From the NCBI GenBank assembly GCA_028673005.1, contig CM054112.1, forward strand, positions 192,189,518 through 192,253,517: a stretch of DNA of 64,000 bases. The letters are read 5' to 3'. Under the pieces are notes generated by a model, which had not been told where the DNA came from, made no database searches, and was given only the letters and a program-made list of their open reading frames with translations. Positions 10,560 to 21,269 of this stretch are shown piece after piece. The DNA is from Tanypteryx hageni. Its lineage: Eukaryota; Arthropoda; Insecta; Odonata; Petaluridae. How positions within the stretch are numbered: position 1 is the stretch's first letter; each line of letters starts with the position of its first letter. Both the position numbers and the translations under genes were made by a program.

Positions 10560-12475
10560 ACCTCAATTATATACTTTTCAAAATTTCCCAGCCCAACTTT
10601 TCTGATCTAATCGACCACACAGACAATCTTACCAGATGTGAAAGACATGCAATTTCAACCCTTAAATATCATCATCCTCCTAGCTGACAAGGGCACCGCC
10701 ATGGTTGTGATGGACCATGCCAAATACAACGAGGAAGCCAAACGCCAACTTTCCGATGAAACCTTTTACCATCCTTACTTCCAACTCCACAGACCATCAC
10801 TTCTCTCAAGTATCATCCTATCTTCATTCCTCAGGAAAACAGGAAGGCCTTCCCGATTCTGCCATTGCTCTAATGAACCCCAACAAACCCTGCACACCCA
10901 CATTCTACCTTCTCCCAAAAATCCATAAATCCAACATCCCTGGCTACCCCACTGTTTCCAGCTTTAATTCCTCTACAGAACGCATATCTGCATTCATGGA
11001 CTCCCACCAACAACCTCTCATTCGTCAATTTCCATCCTTCATCCAAGACACTAACCACTTCCTCCAATGCCTCAAATGCCTCCCCTCTCCTCTCCCACCC
11101 AATACTATTTTTGCCACTATCGATGTCTGCTCCCTCAACACAATCATCACCATAATGTTGGACTCTCTGCCCTCAGTAAACTCCTGGACTCAAGACCACC
11201 CGATGCAAGACCATCCTTCCATTTCTTATTGGACTTGGTGGAAATGGTACTGAAAATGAAAAACTTCTCCTTCGATGGGCGTCACTACTTTCAAATTAGA
11301 GGCACTGCGATGAGCACCCGAATGGTGCCTTCATATGCCAATTGTTACCTTGGAGAATGGGAAAGACTCTTCCTCAACGTATCTCTCAGACCACTTTTGT
11401 GGCTGAGATACATCAACGATGTCTTCCTCATTTGGATGCATGGACCTGACTCTCTTTTTTCTTTTCTTTCATGACTCTCCTCTCACCTGTCACTCTCCTT
11501 CATCCACCATTCTTCTACCTCCAATATCACCTTCCTGGAGGTTGACCTTTACATCCAAGACAGTAAAATCTGCACCTGCATTCATATTAAACCCACCAAC
11601 AGCCTCCAATACAATTTTGATAGCTGCCATCCCCTTCATACTAAAACCTCTATCCCCTATGCCCTTGCTTGCCGAGGATGGAGGCTTTGTTCTGATAGAA
11701 CATCTCTTCTACAGTATTATTCCATCCTCAAGGATGCTCTTCTCAAACTTGGCTACCCTCCGGACTTGGTCCGTGAACAGATCCATAGGGCAATCATGCC
11801 TATAACCTTTAGATCCCATCCTTACACACACACTATCCTATCCCCACCCCTCCATTCACCCTAACCACACTTTTCTAACCTGGTATTCATGAGGACCTCA
11901 AAACAATCCTCCATGCTGCCCACCCAATTCTTATCTCTACCTCCCACCAGTCCCTCTTTACCAACCTCTTTACCAATCTCCTGCTTCTCCTTCCATCGGC
12001 CCCCCAATTTGGGAAATATATTGTGGATTAAGGAACTTCCCACTTCCACCACACCTCTTGCTATAGGGTCTCATCCCTGCAGCAAACCTCGCTGCCACAC
12101 TTGCCCTATCCACCTACCCTCATCTTCTTCCTCCAGTCCCTCCACCAACATCACTTACCCCATCATCTCTAGAAGTGACTGCATCACCCGTAATGTCATT
12201 TACCTCCTCACCTGCACCATATGTCCCGTGTTTTACGTAGGCCTCACCAGCAACCTGTTTAACATTCATACGAATGGTCACCATAATAGCGTAAATCTCA
12301 GATCCTAGTTGCATCACACACCAATGCCCACAATCTCTCCTTCAATAGTTGCTATAATGCAAGGGCTATTCATGCCTTACCCAATGACACCCTTGCCTCC
12401 CTTCTCCAACAGAAGGAATTAGCCCATATACACCTTCTTGACTCTTTCTCTCCCCCTGGCCTTAACCTCCTGTAA
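10560..12475 (+). pseudogene. Penelope-like element, RT plus GIY-YIG endonuclease (decayed)
   Basis: In shifting plus-strand frames the order is LADKGTAMVVMDHAKYNEEA, FYLLPKIHKSNIPGYPTVSS, ATIDVCSL (RT motif A), FSFDGRHYFQIRGTAMST, RYINDVFLIW (motif C), a FLEVDLYI segment, a PCSKPRCHTCPI zinc-knuckle-like motif, NVIYLLTCTICPVFYVGLTS (GIY-YIG core) and a terminal PPGLNLL stop near 12473. This is the standard layout of Penelope-like retroelements with a C-terminal GIY-YIG nuclease. Frameshifts occur near 10840, 11140 and 11470. The catalytic YIDD motif reads YIND, losing the first Asp, so the RT would be dead even if the frames were joined. Confidence 0.85.
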
Positions 12476-12827
12476 CCCTATTGGCCATCCAACAATGCCC
12501 ACAATGTCTCCTATAGTTACAATGTAGCTATCCGTGCCTTATCTTACAACACTCCCCTCCTTATTGGCCATCCACCCCTCCCTCTTCCCCATCATCTCCA
12601 ATCATCAACCTTCTCACATCACCCTGTCATTCCCCACCCAATGTGTTACTTACCTTCAGTTACTCTCTCTCCATCGATGGTGAAAGGCATATGCCTGAAA
12701 TGTTTATGTCTGTTTTCTCTTTACATGTTTTACATGTGTCTCTTCGACACCTCCAGCAGCTTGCCAACTTGTTCCTCAACTTGGCAAGTGACCACTGGGC
12801 TTCCTTCAACACCTTGTTGCCACCCAC

Positions 12828-12879
<52 letters not shown>

Positions 12880-13026
12880 GCTTACGGAAAAGGAAAGGTA
12901 AAATGGATATATGGATGGCAACAAGATGTTGGGATGAGGAAGCCCAGTGAACACTCACCAATCGGACGACTTCAGGTTGGCGAGGCCCTGGGGATGTCGA
13001 AGCGACACACGTAAAAGAACACTAAA
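12476..13026. repeat. Penelope-like 3' region and imperfect inverted terminal copy
   Basis: After the PLE stop comes a tail with GGTGAAAGGCATATGCCTGA near 12678. About 12735-12825 is then repeated in inverted, diverged form at about 12895-13010 (CCACTGGGCTTCCT versus AGGAAGCCCAGTG; TCTTCGACACC versus GGGATGTCGAAG), on either side of a (TA)n tract at 12830-12874. This looks like two opposed ends of related elements. Confidence 0.6.
12830..12874. repeat. (TA)n microsatellite
   Basis: About 22 TA repeats at the axis between the two inverted Penelope-type ends. Confidence 0.95.
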
Positions 13027-13070
13027 ACAACACAGAAACATCACAAATGTTTGTGATGTTTCTGTGTTGT
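13027..13070. repeat. Perfect 21-bp hairpin with 2-nt spacer
   Basis: Arms 13027-13047 and 13050-13070 are exact reverse complements, with TG between. The arm contains CAGAAACATCACAAA. It abuts the inverted Penelope-type end and may be its terminus. Confidence 0.9.
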
Positions 13071-13924
13071 TCTGAAGCTATGTTTCAGTCATTCTGTTCT
13101 ACAATTAAGATTAATGTGTCTAATAATTATCGACCACATAGCTTTGGTTTTGTAGCTGGTATTATCAAATAAGTTGCTATTATATTTTGGCTAATTTAAT
13201 TTCTTTCCGTTATTGCCTCCTGCAATAATTATTTTATTTTCACGTCATTTGAGCCAGTGCTTTTAAACAAATTTAAGAGATATTCACAGTTAAGTTTCAT
13301 ATTTAGTAATTCCTCTGTATAGCACTTAACATCGATAGGGTTCTTTTTTAGCATTTTGTATGGAAAAGCAGTGTCAATAGACAAGGTAAGTCTTGAACTT
13401 GTCCTTTATATTCATAAAGAATATACATCCAGCCAGTTAATTTGATTCATTATGAAGCAGACGTATGACCCACTTACAGTATTAATTTTCCTTACTAATC
13501 ACTTGGGCACATGGGTAGGGTTGCCGGTTTTCCAGGATTGTCCTGGTTTTTGGCCTCTTGTCCCGGTTCCCAAAAAGATCTTTCGGGACAATCTAATGTC
13601 CAGTTTCAGACAACACTGCTTATTCAGTGGACAACAAAAATCATCTTGGGTAGAATGATTTTCAGATTTATTTTTTCTATGGTTTTATTCCCTAACATAG
13701 TGTTGTGGAAACACTGTTGTCACTTCTTGTCAGTGCATGCACACAAGTTATTTATTCCAAGAATCAGTTTACTTGATGGCATCGAGCGGAGCAAACTAAA
13801 TGTTGAGTAACATTTATTACTCCCTTAATTTTAGTAAATACTGTAAGTAAATATTGAAACTTTTAAGTTAAAAATATATAGGCAGTTATAATCTAAAATT
13901 GTACATTCTTTGCCCTTAGTCAAA

Positions 13925-14900
13925 ATGTTGAAGAGAAAGTGTCATTTCTTGAATAAATATGCAGAAGAATTTCCGTTCATCAAAAAAGGGAGACATGAGA
14001 CGGAGGCGTTTTGCAAGCATTGCAACAAATATATAAGCATTAGTCATGGAGGCATTTTGCAAGCATTACAACAAATATATAAGCATTAGTCATGGAGGCA
14101 TTTCTGACATAAAAGATCACATCAACAGTCAAAATCATCAATCTTGTGTTGCAACGTCAAACTTTTTTGGAGAACGAGACCACTCTGATGATGAAAATGT
14201 TGTTGCATCAGAATTATGTTTTGCATATCATGTGGTTAAACATCACCAATCGTTTGTCTCTACAAACTGCATTAACAAACTTCTGTCAAAGTTGTTTAGT
14301 GATTCTAAAACTGCAAAGCAATACTCCTCAGCAAGGACAAAAACACAAGAATTATTATGGAAGTTCTGGCACCATATTCGATAAATTCGATTTGCGATGA
14401 ACTAAACAGTTGTTCGTTTAATAGCATAAGTACAGATGCAAGTAATCACAAATCTGAAAAAAATATTCCCACTTGTCATTCAATATTAATGTAAAGTTAT
14501 TGAAATTAGGAAACTTAAATGGTGAGAAATCAGACATAGTGTCAAGTTTTTGTATCAAATCTTTAACTGATTTGAAAATTGACATTTAAAAAATGCATTG
14601 CATTTGGAGGAGATAATGCAAATGTAAATTTTGGTGGATGAGAGAGAAGGGGAACAAATAATGTTTTCTTAAAGCTAAAAGCAGAAACTGGTGCTGATAT
14701 TGAAGGAATCGCGTGTCCTGCACATATTCTACATAACACATTGCAAGTTGTCTGATCAATTATCCTGCAACGTTGATCAGATTGTTCTGAAGGTATTTAA
14801 TTATTTTGCAATATACACTGTTAGAACAGAGAGATTAAAAGATTTTTGTGATTTTGTAGACACAATATAAGAAACTACTTTCCCATTCCAAAACCAGATG
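13925..14900 (+). pseudogene. hAT element 1 transposase remnant
   Basis: It starts MLKRKCHFLNKYAEEFPF, followed by a CKHCNKYISISHGG segment with downstream His residues (DHINSQNHQ). This is a BED-like zinc finger as used by hAT transposases for DNA binding. Later pieces include AFGGDNANVNFGG, GIACPAHILHNTLQ and a KVFNYF segment, typical of the catalytic core around the second acidic motif and the CxxH region. A 46-bp direct duplication (14002-14047, 14048-14093) shifts the frame inside the zinc finger, and further stops follow. A LINE fragment interrupts the coding region at 14942. No C-terminal dimerisation domain was recognised. Confidence 0.7.
14002..14093 (+). repeat. 46-bp direct duplication inside hAT transposase
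   Basis: GGAGGCGTTTTGCAAGCATT at 14002 recurs at 14048 with two or so substitutions. Because 46 is not a multiple of three, it breaks the zinc-finger reading frame. Confidence 0.85.
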
Positions 14901-14941
14901 GCTGTCATTAATGACTGCAATAAACCAAATTTTGAAGTTGT

Positions 14942-15410
14942 TTGAATGAATGAATGAAATTTTATTGATTCTGTAGGTCTGCATAGACAGTCATAATAAA
15001 ACATAATATAGCACAGACAATACAATACAAAAAATTGAAATGAAAAACAGAGAAGACAATTAGCTGGTATTATTGTCACATTACAAATCACTATCAGTCA
15101 AGTATTCAGAGACACTATAATAATTTTTACTTATTAGATGGCGCTTCAATCGCCTCTTGAAAGACAAGGTACAGGAGGTTGACTTAATCCTAGAGGGTAC
15201 GTTATTAAACATAATAGAGGCAGCATGGTGAGGTCCTTTTTGGGAAAGGGACAAGTGATACTCATTTAAATGAATGTTTAGTTTATTACGAGTATGGTGC
15301 GAGTGGTAGTTGGAATTTGTTGGGAAAAGGTGAGGGTGTTGTTTAACAAAAGTAGCACAGTTTAAAATATAGATTGAAACCCACTTCCTGCCATTAAATG
15401 TTAAATCCAT
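14942..15410 (-). pseudogene. LINE 3' fragment nested in hAT element 1
   Basis: The minus strand from 15410 to 15081 encodes 109 residues ending at a stop: IYILNCATFVKQH, YHSHHTRNK, HLSLSQKGPHHAASIMFNNV, FKRRLKRHL and YYSVSEYL. This is the C-terminal region of CR1/Jockey-type reverse transcriptases. A short 3' UTR then ends in AATAAAATTTCATTCATTCA-type tetranucleotide repeats near 14942, the usual tail of such elements. It is heavily 5'-truncated and interrupts the hAT coding region. Confidence 0.75.
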
Positions 15411-16103
15411 ATTAAATAAATCCGAAACATCTGGGAAGCTCTCAAAAAATGAAATCGAAATTTTTCATGAGGTTGCTCAGTTTTATGAAACAATGACTAT
15501 TTATTTAGACAAGTGGACAGAATATATTGCCAGATGACTAAACAAATTTATATGTGATGTAAACAGAATCTATCTTTTAGCAGTTAGGTATGTTGGAATT
15601 GATATTTTTTGTTCAAACTGAGAATACCTATTATTGCCTTATGCCTTCCAGTTTAAAAAATCTTATTGAACTTAATTCTTTCTCAATTAAAAAAATTATT
15701 TATACTTACAGAGATGCAGGATTGTCCCATTACACCTATCCTTTCCATTTTTTAACTTACTTTTTCAACTTCCCATTTTTTTAAAAACATTGTCATTTAA
15801 AACAGGTGATCAAAATATAAATTACTATTTCATCCGTTTAGTATTTCAAATAGATAATTTAAATGTCCTGATAAGGAACATACTTCAAAGAGAATTAAAC
15901 AGGAAAACCTATAATTAAAATATTTTGTTTCACATAGTAGGTGACTTCACATTTTTGAATAACAATTTATAGGCTTACTGACCTGACGATGTTGCGTTGC
16001 AACGAAACCTAGGTCGTTTTAAATAAATTTATGTGGAATTACGTCTCTTTATTTTACATTATGAAGAAATTCCACCAAGTGATGCCTGAAACCATTAACT
16101 TTA
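15411..16103. other. Internal hAT element 1 sequence with a Penelope-like tail motif
   Basis: The first part resumes weak hAT-like coding (NEIEIFHEVAQFYETMTIYL). The rest is AT-rich. Near 15985 the sequence CTGACGATGTTGC...GCAACGAAAC resembles the tails of Penelope-like elements, which in some lineages carry hammerhead motifs. Confidence 0.4.
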
Positions 16104-16555
16104 TAGGCTTACCATATATCCTGGTTTTTAGGTCTTGTCCCGATTGGTTTGCTGTTTTGTCCCAGAAAATAAGTATGAATCAATGTCAGGGCTGGCATTC
16201 AGGATATATTATGAATGAATCAAGTGGTTCCTAATGTCAACTGATGTAAAAAAATATTGTATTGAGAATATAATATTGATATTTAAAAATATTTCATTTT
16301 TCTTTTTAGATAGATTTAGTTTTTCTTTCCTTTAGATATTTTAGGCAACCCTTTCTCTGACTCCTGATCCCCACAATATCCTGTTTTGGTTGTTTAAAAA
16401 TGCATAAAATAAAAAAGGAAAATAATGTATTTAAGCAACAAAAAATGAAACACTAGCCGTCCCGGATGTCCGATTATTTCCTGGATTTGTAGCGGTTTTT
16501 CTTCTTCAGAAATCGTTTTGTCCCGGTTTTAATCCTTGAAAATATGGTAACCCTT
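16104..16555. mobile_element. Possible nested copy of hAT element 1 termini
   Basis: TAGGCTTACCATATATCCTG at 16104 resembles the outer end of hAT element 1 (TAGGGTTACCATAT), and AAAATATGGTAACCCTT at 16540-16555 resembles the opposite end. Together they could be a ~450-bp related MITE nested near the right end. No matching TSD was found, so a local duplication of the terminus is equally possible. Confidence 0.4.
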
Positions 16556-17345
16556 CCTTAGCCAAACATTTAAGGTGGCAACCTTTCACAGAAAATTTTA
16601 AGACTATATATTTTGTTCATACAAATATTCTTAATCACCCACTGGACTGACCTTTGATGCTTGAGAGATTCCTACGTTAAGTATATTCTTGCCTTGTGTT
16701 CAAACCATTTTTTAATATTCATTGCTATGAAAGTTACGGTAGTGTGGAAGTATACTTTCCTTCTTATGATGAAAATCTAGAAACTTTCGAAATGTAAAAA
16801 AATTGAAAAGAATAGTGTATACTTTATAGTAAAATATCAAAGACAAGTCATCCCGGGTTTTGTCCCGGTCATTCTTGATTATGTCCCGATTTTTCTTCTT
16901 CAGAAATCGATTTTTCCTGGTTTTAAACTTGAAAAATATGGTAACCCTACACATGGGAAGAACACATTTTCAAGAACAGCTGCATTGTGATCAGATATCA
17001 TAGTATCAATGACTTAGCTAGCCAACTTGTCACAATGTATAGATGATACAATACTGACAAAACAGGAGCCTCCATGCTGGTTCCCAGGCCTGGTTATGCC
17101 TGAGAATGTAAACTGGAGGCCAAAGCTTACAAAACCATCACTTAAATCCTTCCTTTAGTTTGAATTACTAAGTAGGTCAATATTGAAGTCAGCACTGCAA
17201 TTCAGGCCACACAAAATACATAAAATTTCAGAAATTGAATCAATGAAGGCAGTAAAATCCCCAGTTGAGGGTCTATAAATGGAGAGGACAATGACATTAA
17301 AATCTGTCAATATAGCTGCTGCAACTTCTCATACTATTGCTAATG

Positions 17346-20300
17346 GATTGATCCAGGGCCTATCTTAAAAAAATGTGAGCCCTAGGCAAAAATATTTTTT
17401 TGGGCCCCAAGAAGAAAAAATTTGTTTTATTATTTAATGTTTTAGAATAATAGGTGAATTTTTGGCATTAATTTGTGGCATCTTTATGACCCGAAGTGTG
17501 CATTTAATAATCATACTACTTCTTGCTACAAACTATCGTTAAACATACACATTTCTTGCAAGAAAGAAATTTGTTCAATGTCATGAATTAAATACTTACA
17601 ATTTGGTATCTACTTTTTAAGAAATCGACAAAAACAAAATTAGGAAGAACTTGCAAAACAATTCAATTACAGAAAAGTTTTAAAAATAAGATTTTTTTAT
17701 TCTTTGAAGGCTTAGTTATAATATTAGAAAATAACACTTGTATTTATTGAATAACTGTAATCAGGCGCAGATAAAATTATAGTACAAAAAATTGAAACAG
17801 TTCACAAAACAAAACATTCTTTAGCAATTAGAAAAAAAATAATTATGTTGTTTAAACACATAGATACAATAATTTTATTTGCTCTTAACTTGTGCTAACA
17901 TGCTTTTTTCCTGGCCTTTATTGCAGAAAATTGATCTATTATTACACCAAAATCTAATTTGTCTACTAATTCTGATTCAATTTCCAGGTTTGACAAAGAT
18001 GATAAATTATTCTGACCCAAAAAATTCCTTAAATAATTTTTTATCCGTTTTAGGGTAGAGAAAGGCCTTTTACCACTAGCATTACTAATAGGTAATGTTA
18101 TGTATATTCCTAACAGAGTTTCAAAATTTGGAAAAGTGGACACAATTTTATTTCCAAGAATAAAATTTAACAGTTTTTGTGGTGTTTGCTCAATTTTGTT
18201 CTTTACACACTGCACAAAATTGAACCCATTCATCTCGCATTTCATCAATGTCTATATCATCACAGTAATAATAATTAAGATTTTCTAAGTGAGATTCAAT
18301 ATCCTTGTCTAGTTCCTCAAACAAAAATTTAAATATGTTATTGATAGACAGATAAGCATTTTTTTTTCGAATTTTGAGTTCACTGATAAGAATGTCAAAT
18401 ACAACATTAAATGTATTTACAACAAAATTCTCCTTCACTGAAAAATGAACTTCATCTGAGACTCTTTCATCTGGAAAGCATTTTCTTTTACGACTCCTGG
18501 ATGATTCAGTCTTGTACATGTGATCATCACAAATCTGTTTAGCCTAAGCTTCATTGGCATCAAAATTGTTTCTTAAATCTTCTATAAATTTTGACAAACT
18601 TTCATACAGAGTACAAGCAATGCTCAAATTACTTTCTACTTCCTGCAATGACTTATTTGCAGCATTAAACCTATACAATATTTTGTTCCACATTACTATC
18701 ATGAAGGAAAATTCAAAAGTACTCATTTTCTCTATTATACTTTTTGCTTCAACTTGAATTATTTTCTTCTAAGTTTGGTCTTTTGATAATGTTTGAAGAG
18801 CACATTTATCTCATTAGAGCCACAGTACACGGCTTGAATAACATCAGTCCTAGCAGACCATCTAGTGGCATTAATTCATGGTAGTAAAATGTTTACTTTC
18901 CTCTTGCAAGTTTCTTTCCAGTACTGTCCACTGATGTGTGGATGCAGAGAAGAAATTATAAATAGTTTGAATTGTATCAAAGAATACTGCAGCCATAGAG
19001 CAACTTTCTGCAGCACAATTATCAACAAGATTTAATGAATGGTTTGAACATGGAACGTAATGAGCACTTTTGATATGCCCTTTAATCTTTGCCTGTAATC
19101 CATTGTACGTGCCTGCCATGTTAGAGGCATTGTCATAGCTCTGGCCTCTATAAAATGAAATATCAATGTTCATACTCTTCAAGTAATTTATAACTACAGT
19201 TTCTAAATTTTCAGAAGTATGGGAAAATATAGGCACAAAACCAAAAATCTTTCTAATGATCTTCCACTAGGTAACAAGTATCTAATAACAATGATTAGTT
19301 GATCCACGTGACTTATGTCAGGGGTTGAGTCCAAAATGATTGAAAAATATTTTGAACATTTTAACTCTTGTAGCATCACAGATTTGACTTCATGTGCCAT
19401 AATATCCACAAATTCATCACATATTTTTGATGACAGGTAATTGGCATGTCCAGGGCCTGGATTCTTTAATTTTTCTAAATGAGCTGCTATAAATGGATCA
19501 AATTCACTTAGGTATTCAAGGGCACTTAAATAGTTACCATTATTGGGCGTAAAAGACGATCCATAAAAAGCAAGACCATTTTTGGAGAGAAATTTTATGG
19601 TTGCCACAATTCTCCTTAGTATGTTTCTCCAATATTGTTTTTCTGTGTTAAATTGTTTCTCAAGCTCGGAATAAATTCATCCTGCATTATCATGATTTGA
19701 TCTAGCAATTAAAGTAGAAATGCTTGATCTGTGATCCATGGAATTTTCATGCTCTTTCAATCTATGATGCACATTCTTCCAGTCATTATATCCCTTCGAT
19801 AATTGTGTGTGTTGACTTGAAAAAAATTTGCTTACAAAACAATATACACATCGACTTTTTGCACTATATACCAGCCACTCTGTTTATCTTCTCTCCATTA
19901 GCCTTTTCCTTCATGAACGTGTTCATAGTCAATGACCTTGATACAATTTTCCCTTATACCATAAACTGTTTTCTTATTGATCTTGATCTTCTTCTTGTTT
20001 GTGTTGTGTCTCATAGTTTCGTTTTTCTTCAATATTTAAATGGGATGAATCTATAACAATAGTTTCCACTGTCAGATTGTTTTCAGGTGGCTCAAGTGGT
20101 TGCTGGTCAGCAATATTTTCTTTTGAATTGTTTTCCTTAGAGCAATGAGAATTATCTTGTAAATATTTCATCAATGTATTACTACTATTCTTTCTCTCCT
20201 CTTCTCTAATTTTTCATTTTTGTTTTTTCTCGTGACCACTAGAATGCTTGTAGTTAATCATTCTTGTGGTTATGTTTATTACTTTTTAGAAAATCTAAAA

Positions 20301-21123
20301 AAAAATTATTTATTAATTTCGTTTATAAATTTTTAAATTATAAATTCAAATATTTTTAATTATTCACAATAAGCACCAAATCCTTCAACCGAGAGGATAG
20401 CAGTTTCCAAGAAACATCATGATTTGCCATGTGTTTAGTTTAGTGTTTAGTTCAAACCAATATTAATAAGAATAACTAAAATATTGACCGAATAATTCAT
20501 CAATTTGTAAGAAACCAGAAAAAAAACTTACCCAGGGTTTGTACAGCATGGTGACCTTTACTGAACTGACAGGTTACTTACCTCACTTTTCGCACCTTAT
20601 AAGTTTACAAGTCCCACCGCTATATTGGGGGATGCGGCGTTGCGACCAAGATAGTGAATCTTAGAAAATCTTGTACAAAACTGATTCGAAAATCGAAAAA
20701 TTATTAGAACATCTTTTTAAAAAATCTTGAAATATGAAAAAAAACATCTGAAAAATTAAAAAAATCCTAAAAATTTACATTTATTTTCTTTGGTGTACAA
20801 AAATATGTGAAGGTTGCGACAATGCAGAATCTTTATATATTGTAACTTTTGGTAATGACATTATCTGCTATTTCTACATACTGTATAAGCAAGTTCAACT
20901 TCTTTGTCACATTTCCTAATGTTTTTGCACTCTTTAAGGCTGTATTTTATACCGCAGAGTGTATTATGAAGAAATTAAATATCATGCCTGTATGCACTGT
21001 TACATTTTTGTTCTTTTAATTTTAAAAACAAATTCACAAATTGAGAGGAGCAGGCCCTTTGAATTACTGTGCCCTAGGCAAATGCCTTGTTTGCCTATGC
21101 ATAACATAGGCCCTGGATTGATC
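17346..21123. mobile_element. hAT element 2 with perfect 8-bp TSD
   Basis: The TSD GATTGATC lies at 17346-17353 and 21116-21123. The element is 17354-21115 (3762 bp). The terminal inverted repeat is CAGGGCCTAT, and a subterminal GCCCTAGGCAAA lies near both ends in inverted orientation. It encodes a near full-length but broken transposase on the minus strand. The 5-prime CAGGG end and the transposase type fit the hAT group with TTF-type zinc fingers and DUF4371. It lies just downstream of the likely EMC7 poly(A) site. Confidence 0.93.
17895..20264 (-). pseudogene. hAT element 2 transposase (TTF zinc finger, DUF4371, hAT C-terminal), decayed
   Basis: In order on the minus strand: a start-like MINYKHSSGHEKK near 20264; an acidic linker; a TTF-type zinc-finger segment (CVYCFVSKFF ... 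GYNDWKNVHHRLKEHENS) near 19850-19720; a DUF4371-like part with FSIILDSTPDISHVDQL near 19330; GQSYDNASNMAG near 19120; HYVPCSNHSLNLVDN near 19030; and a C-terminal dimerisation motif ISNASGKRPFSTLKRIKNYL near 18060, ending at a stop at 17895. At least two in-frame stops (about 20220 and 19680) and several frameshifts (about 19236, 18860, 18530) break it. Domain order and overall span are otherwise complete. Confidence 0.85.
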
Positions 21124-21263
21124 CTTGTATGAGGTTAATGCTTACTATCTTCCCCATGAGGAGCAGGGAAGGATATTACATCTGTTCCTTATGTTGAAAC
21201 CTGTTAGTTTGACTTTCCTATTTGAGTAAAACAAACTACATAATTCGTATTTATGAAAATTCC

Positions 21264-21269
21264 TTTATT
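21264..21269 (-). terminator. Candidate EMC7 polyadenylation signal
   Basis: AATAAA on the minus strand lies about 2.3 kb downstream of the EMC7 stop and just before hAT element 2. Other AT-rich candidates exist closer to the stop, so the true 3' end is uncertain. Confidence 0.3.

Larger units (their letters stand above)
13508..16957. mobile_element. hAT element 1 with perfect 8-bp TSD
   Basis: The TSD CACATGGG occurs at 13508-13515 and again at 16950-16957. The element is 13516-16949 (3434 bp). The left end is TAGGGTTGCCGG and the right end in reverse complement is TAGGGTTACCAT. The short motif TTGTCCCG recurs near both ends (about 13558, 13580 inverted, 16135, 16155 as TTGTCCCA, 16529, 16858, 16881), as expected for subterminal transposase-binding repeats of hAT elements. 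It contains transposase remnants, a nested LINE fragment and an internal terminus-like copy. Confidence 0.9.

Noticed and set aside
2400..13080. CRISPR-like array
   Set aside because: All regular repeats are simple minisatellites or diverged units without unique spacers, and the DNA is eukaryotic.
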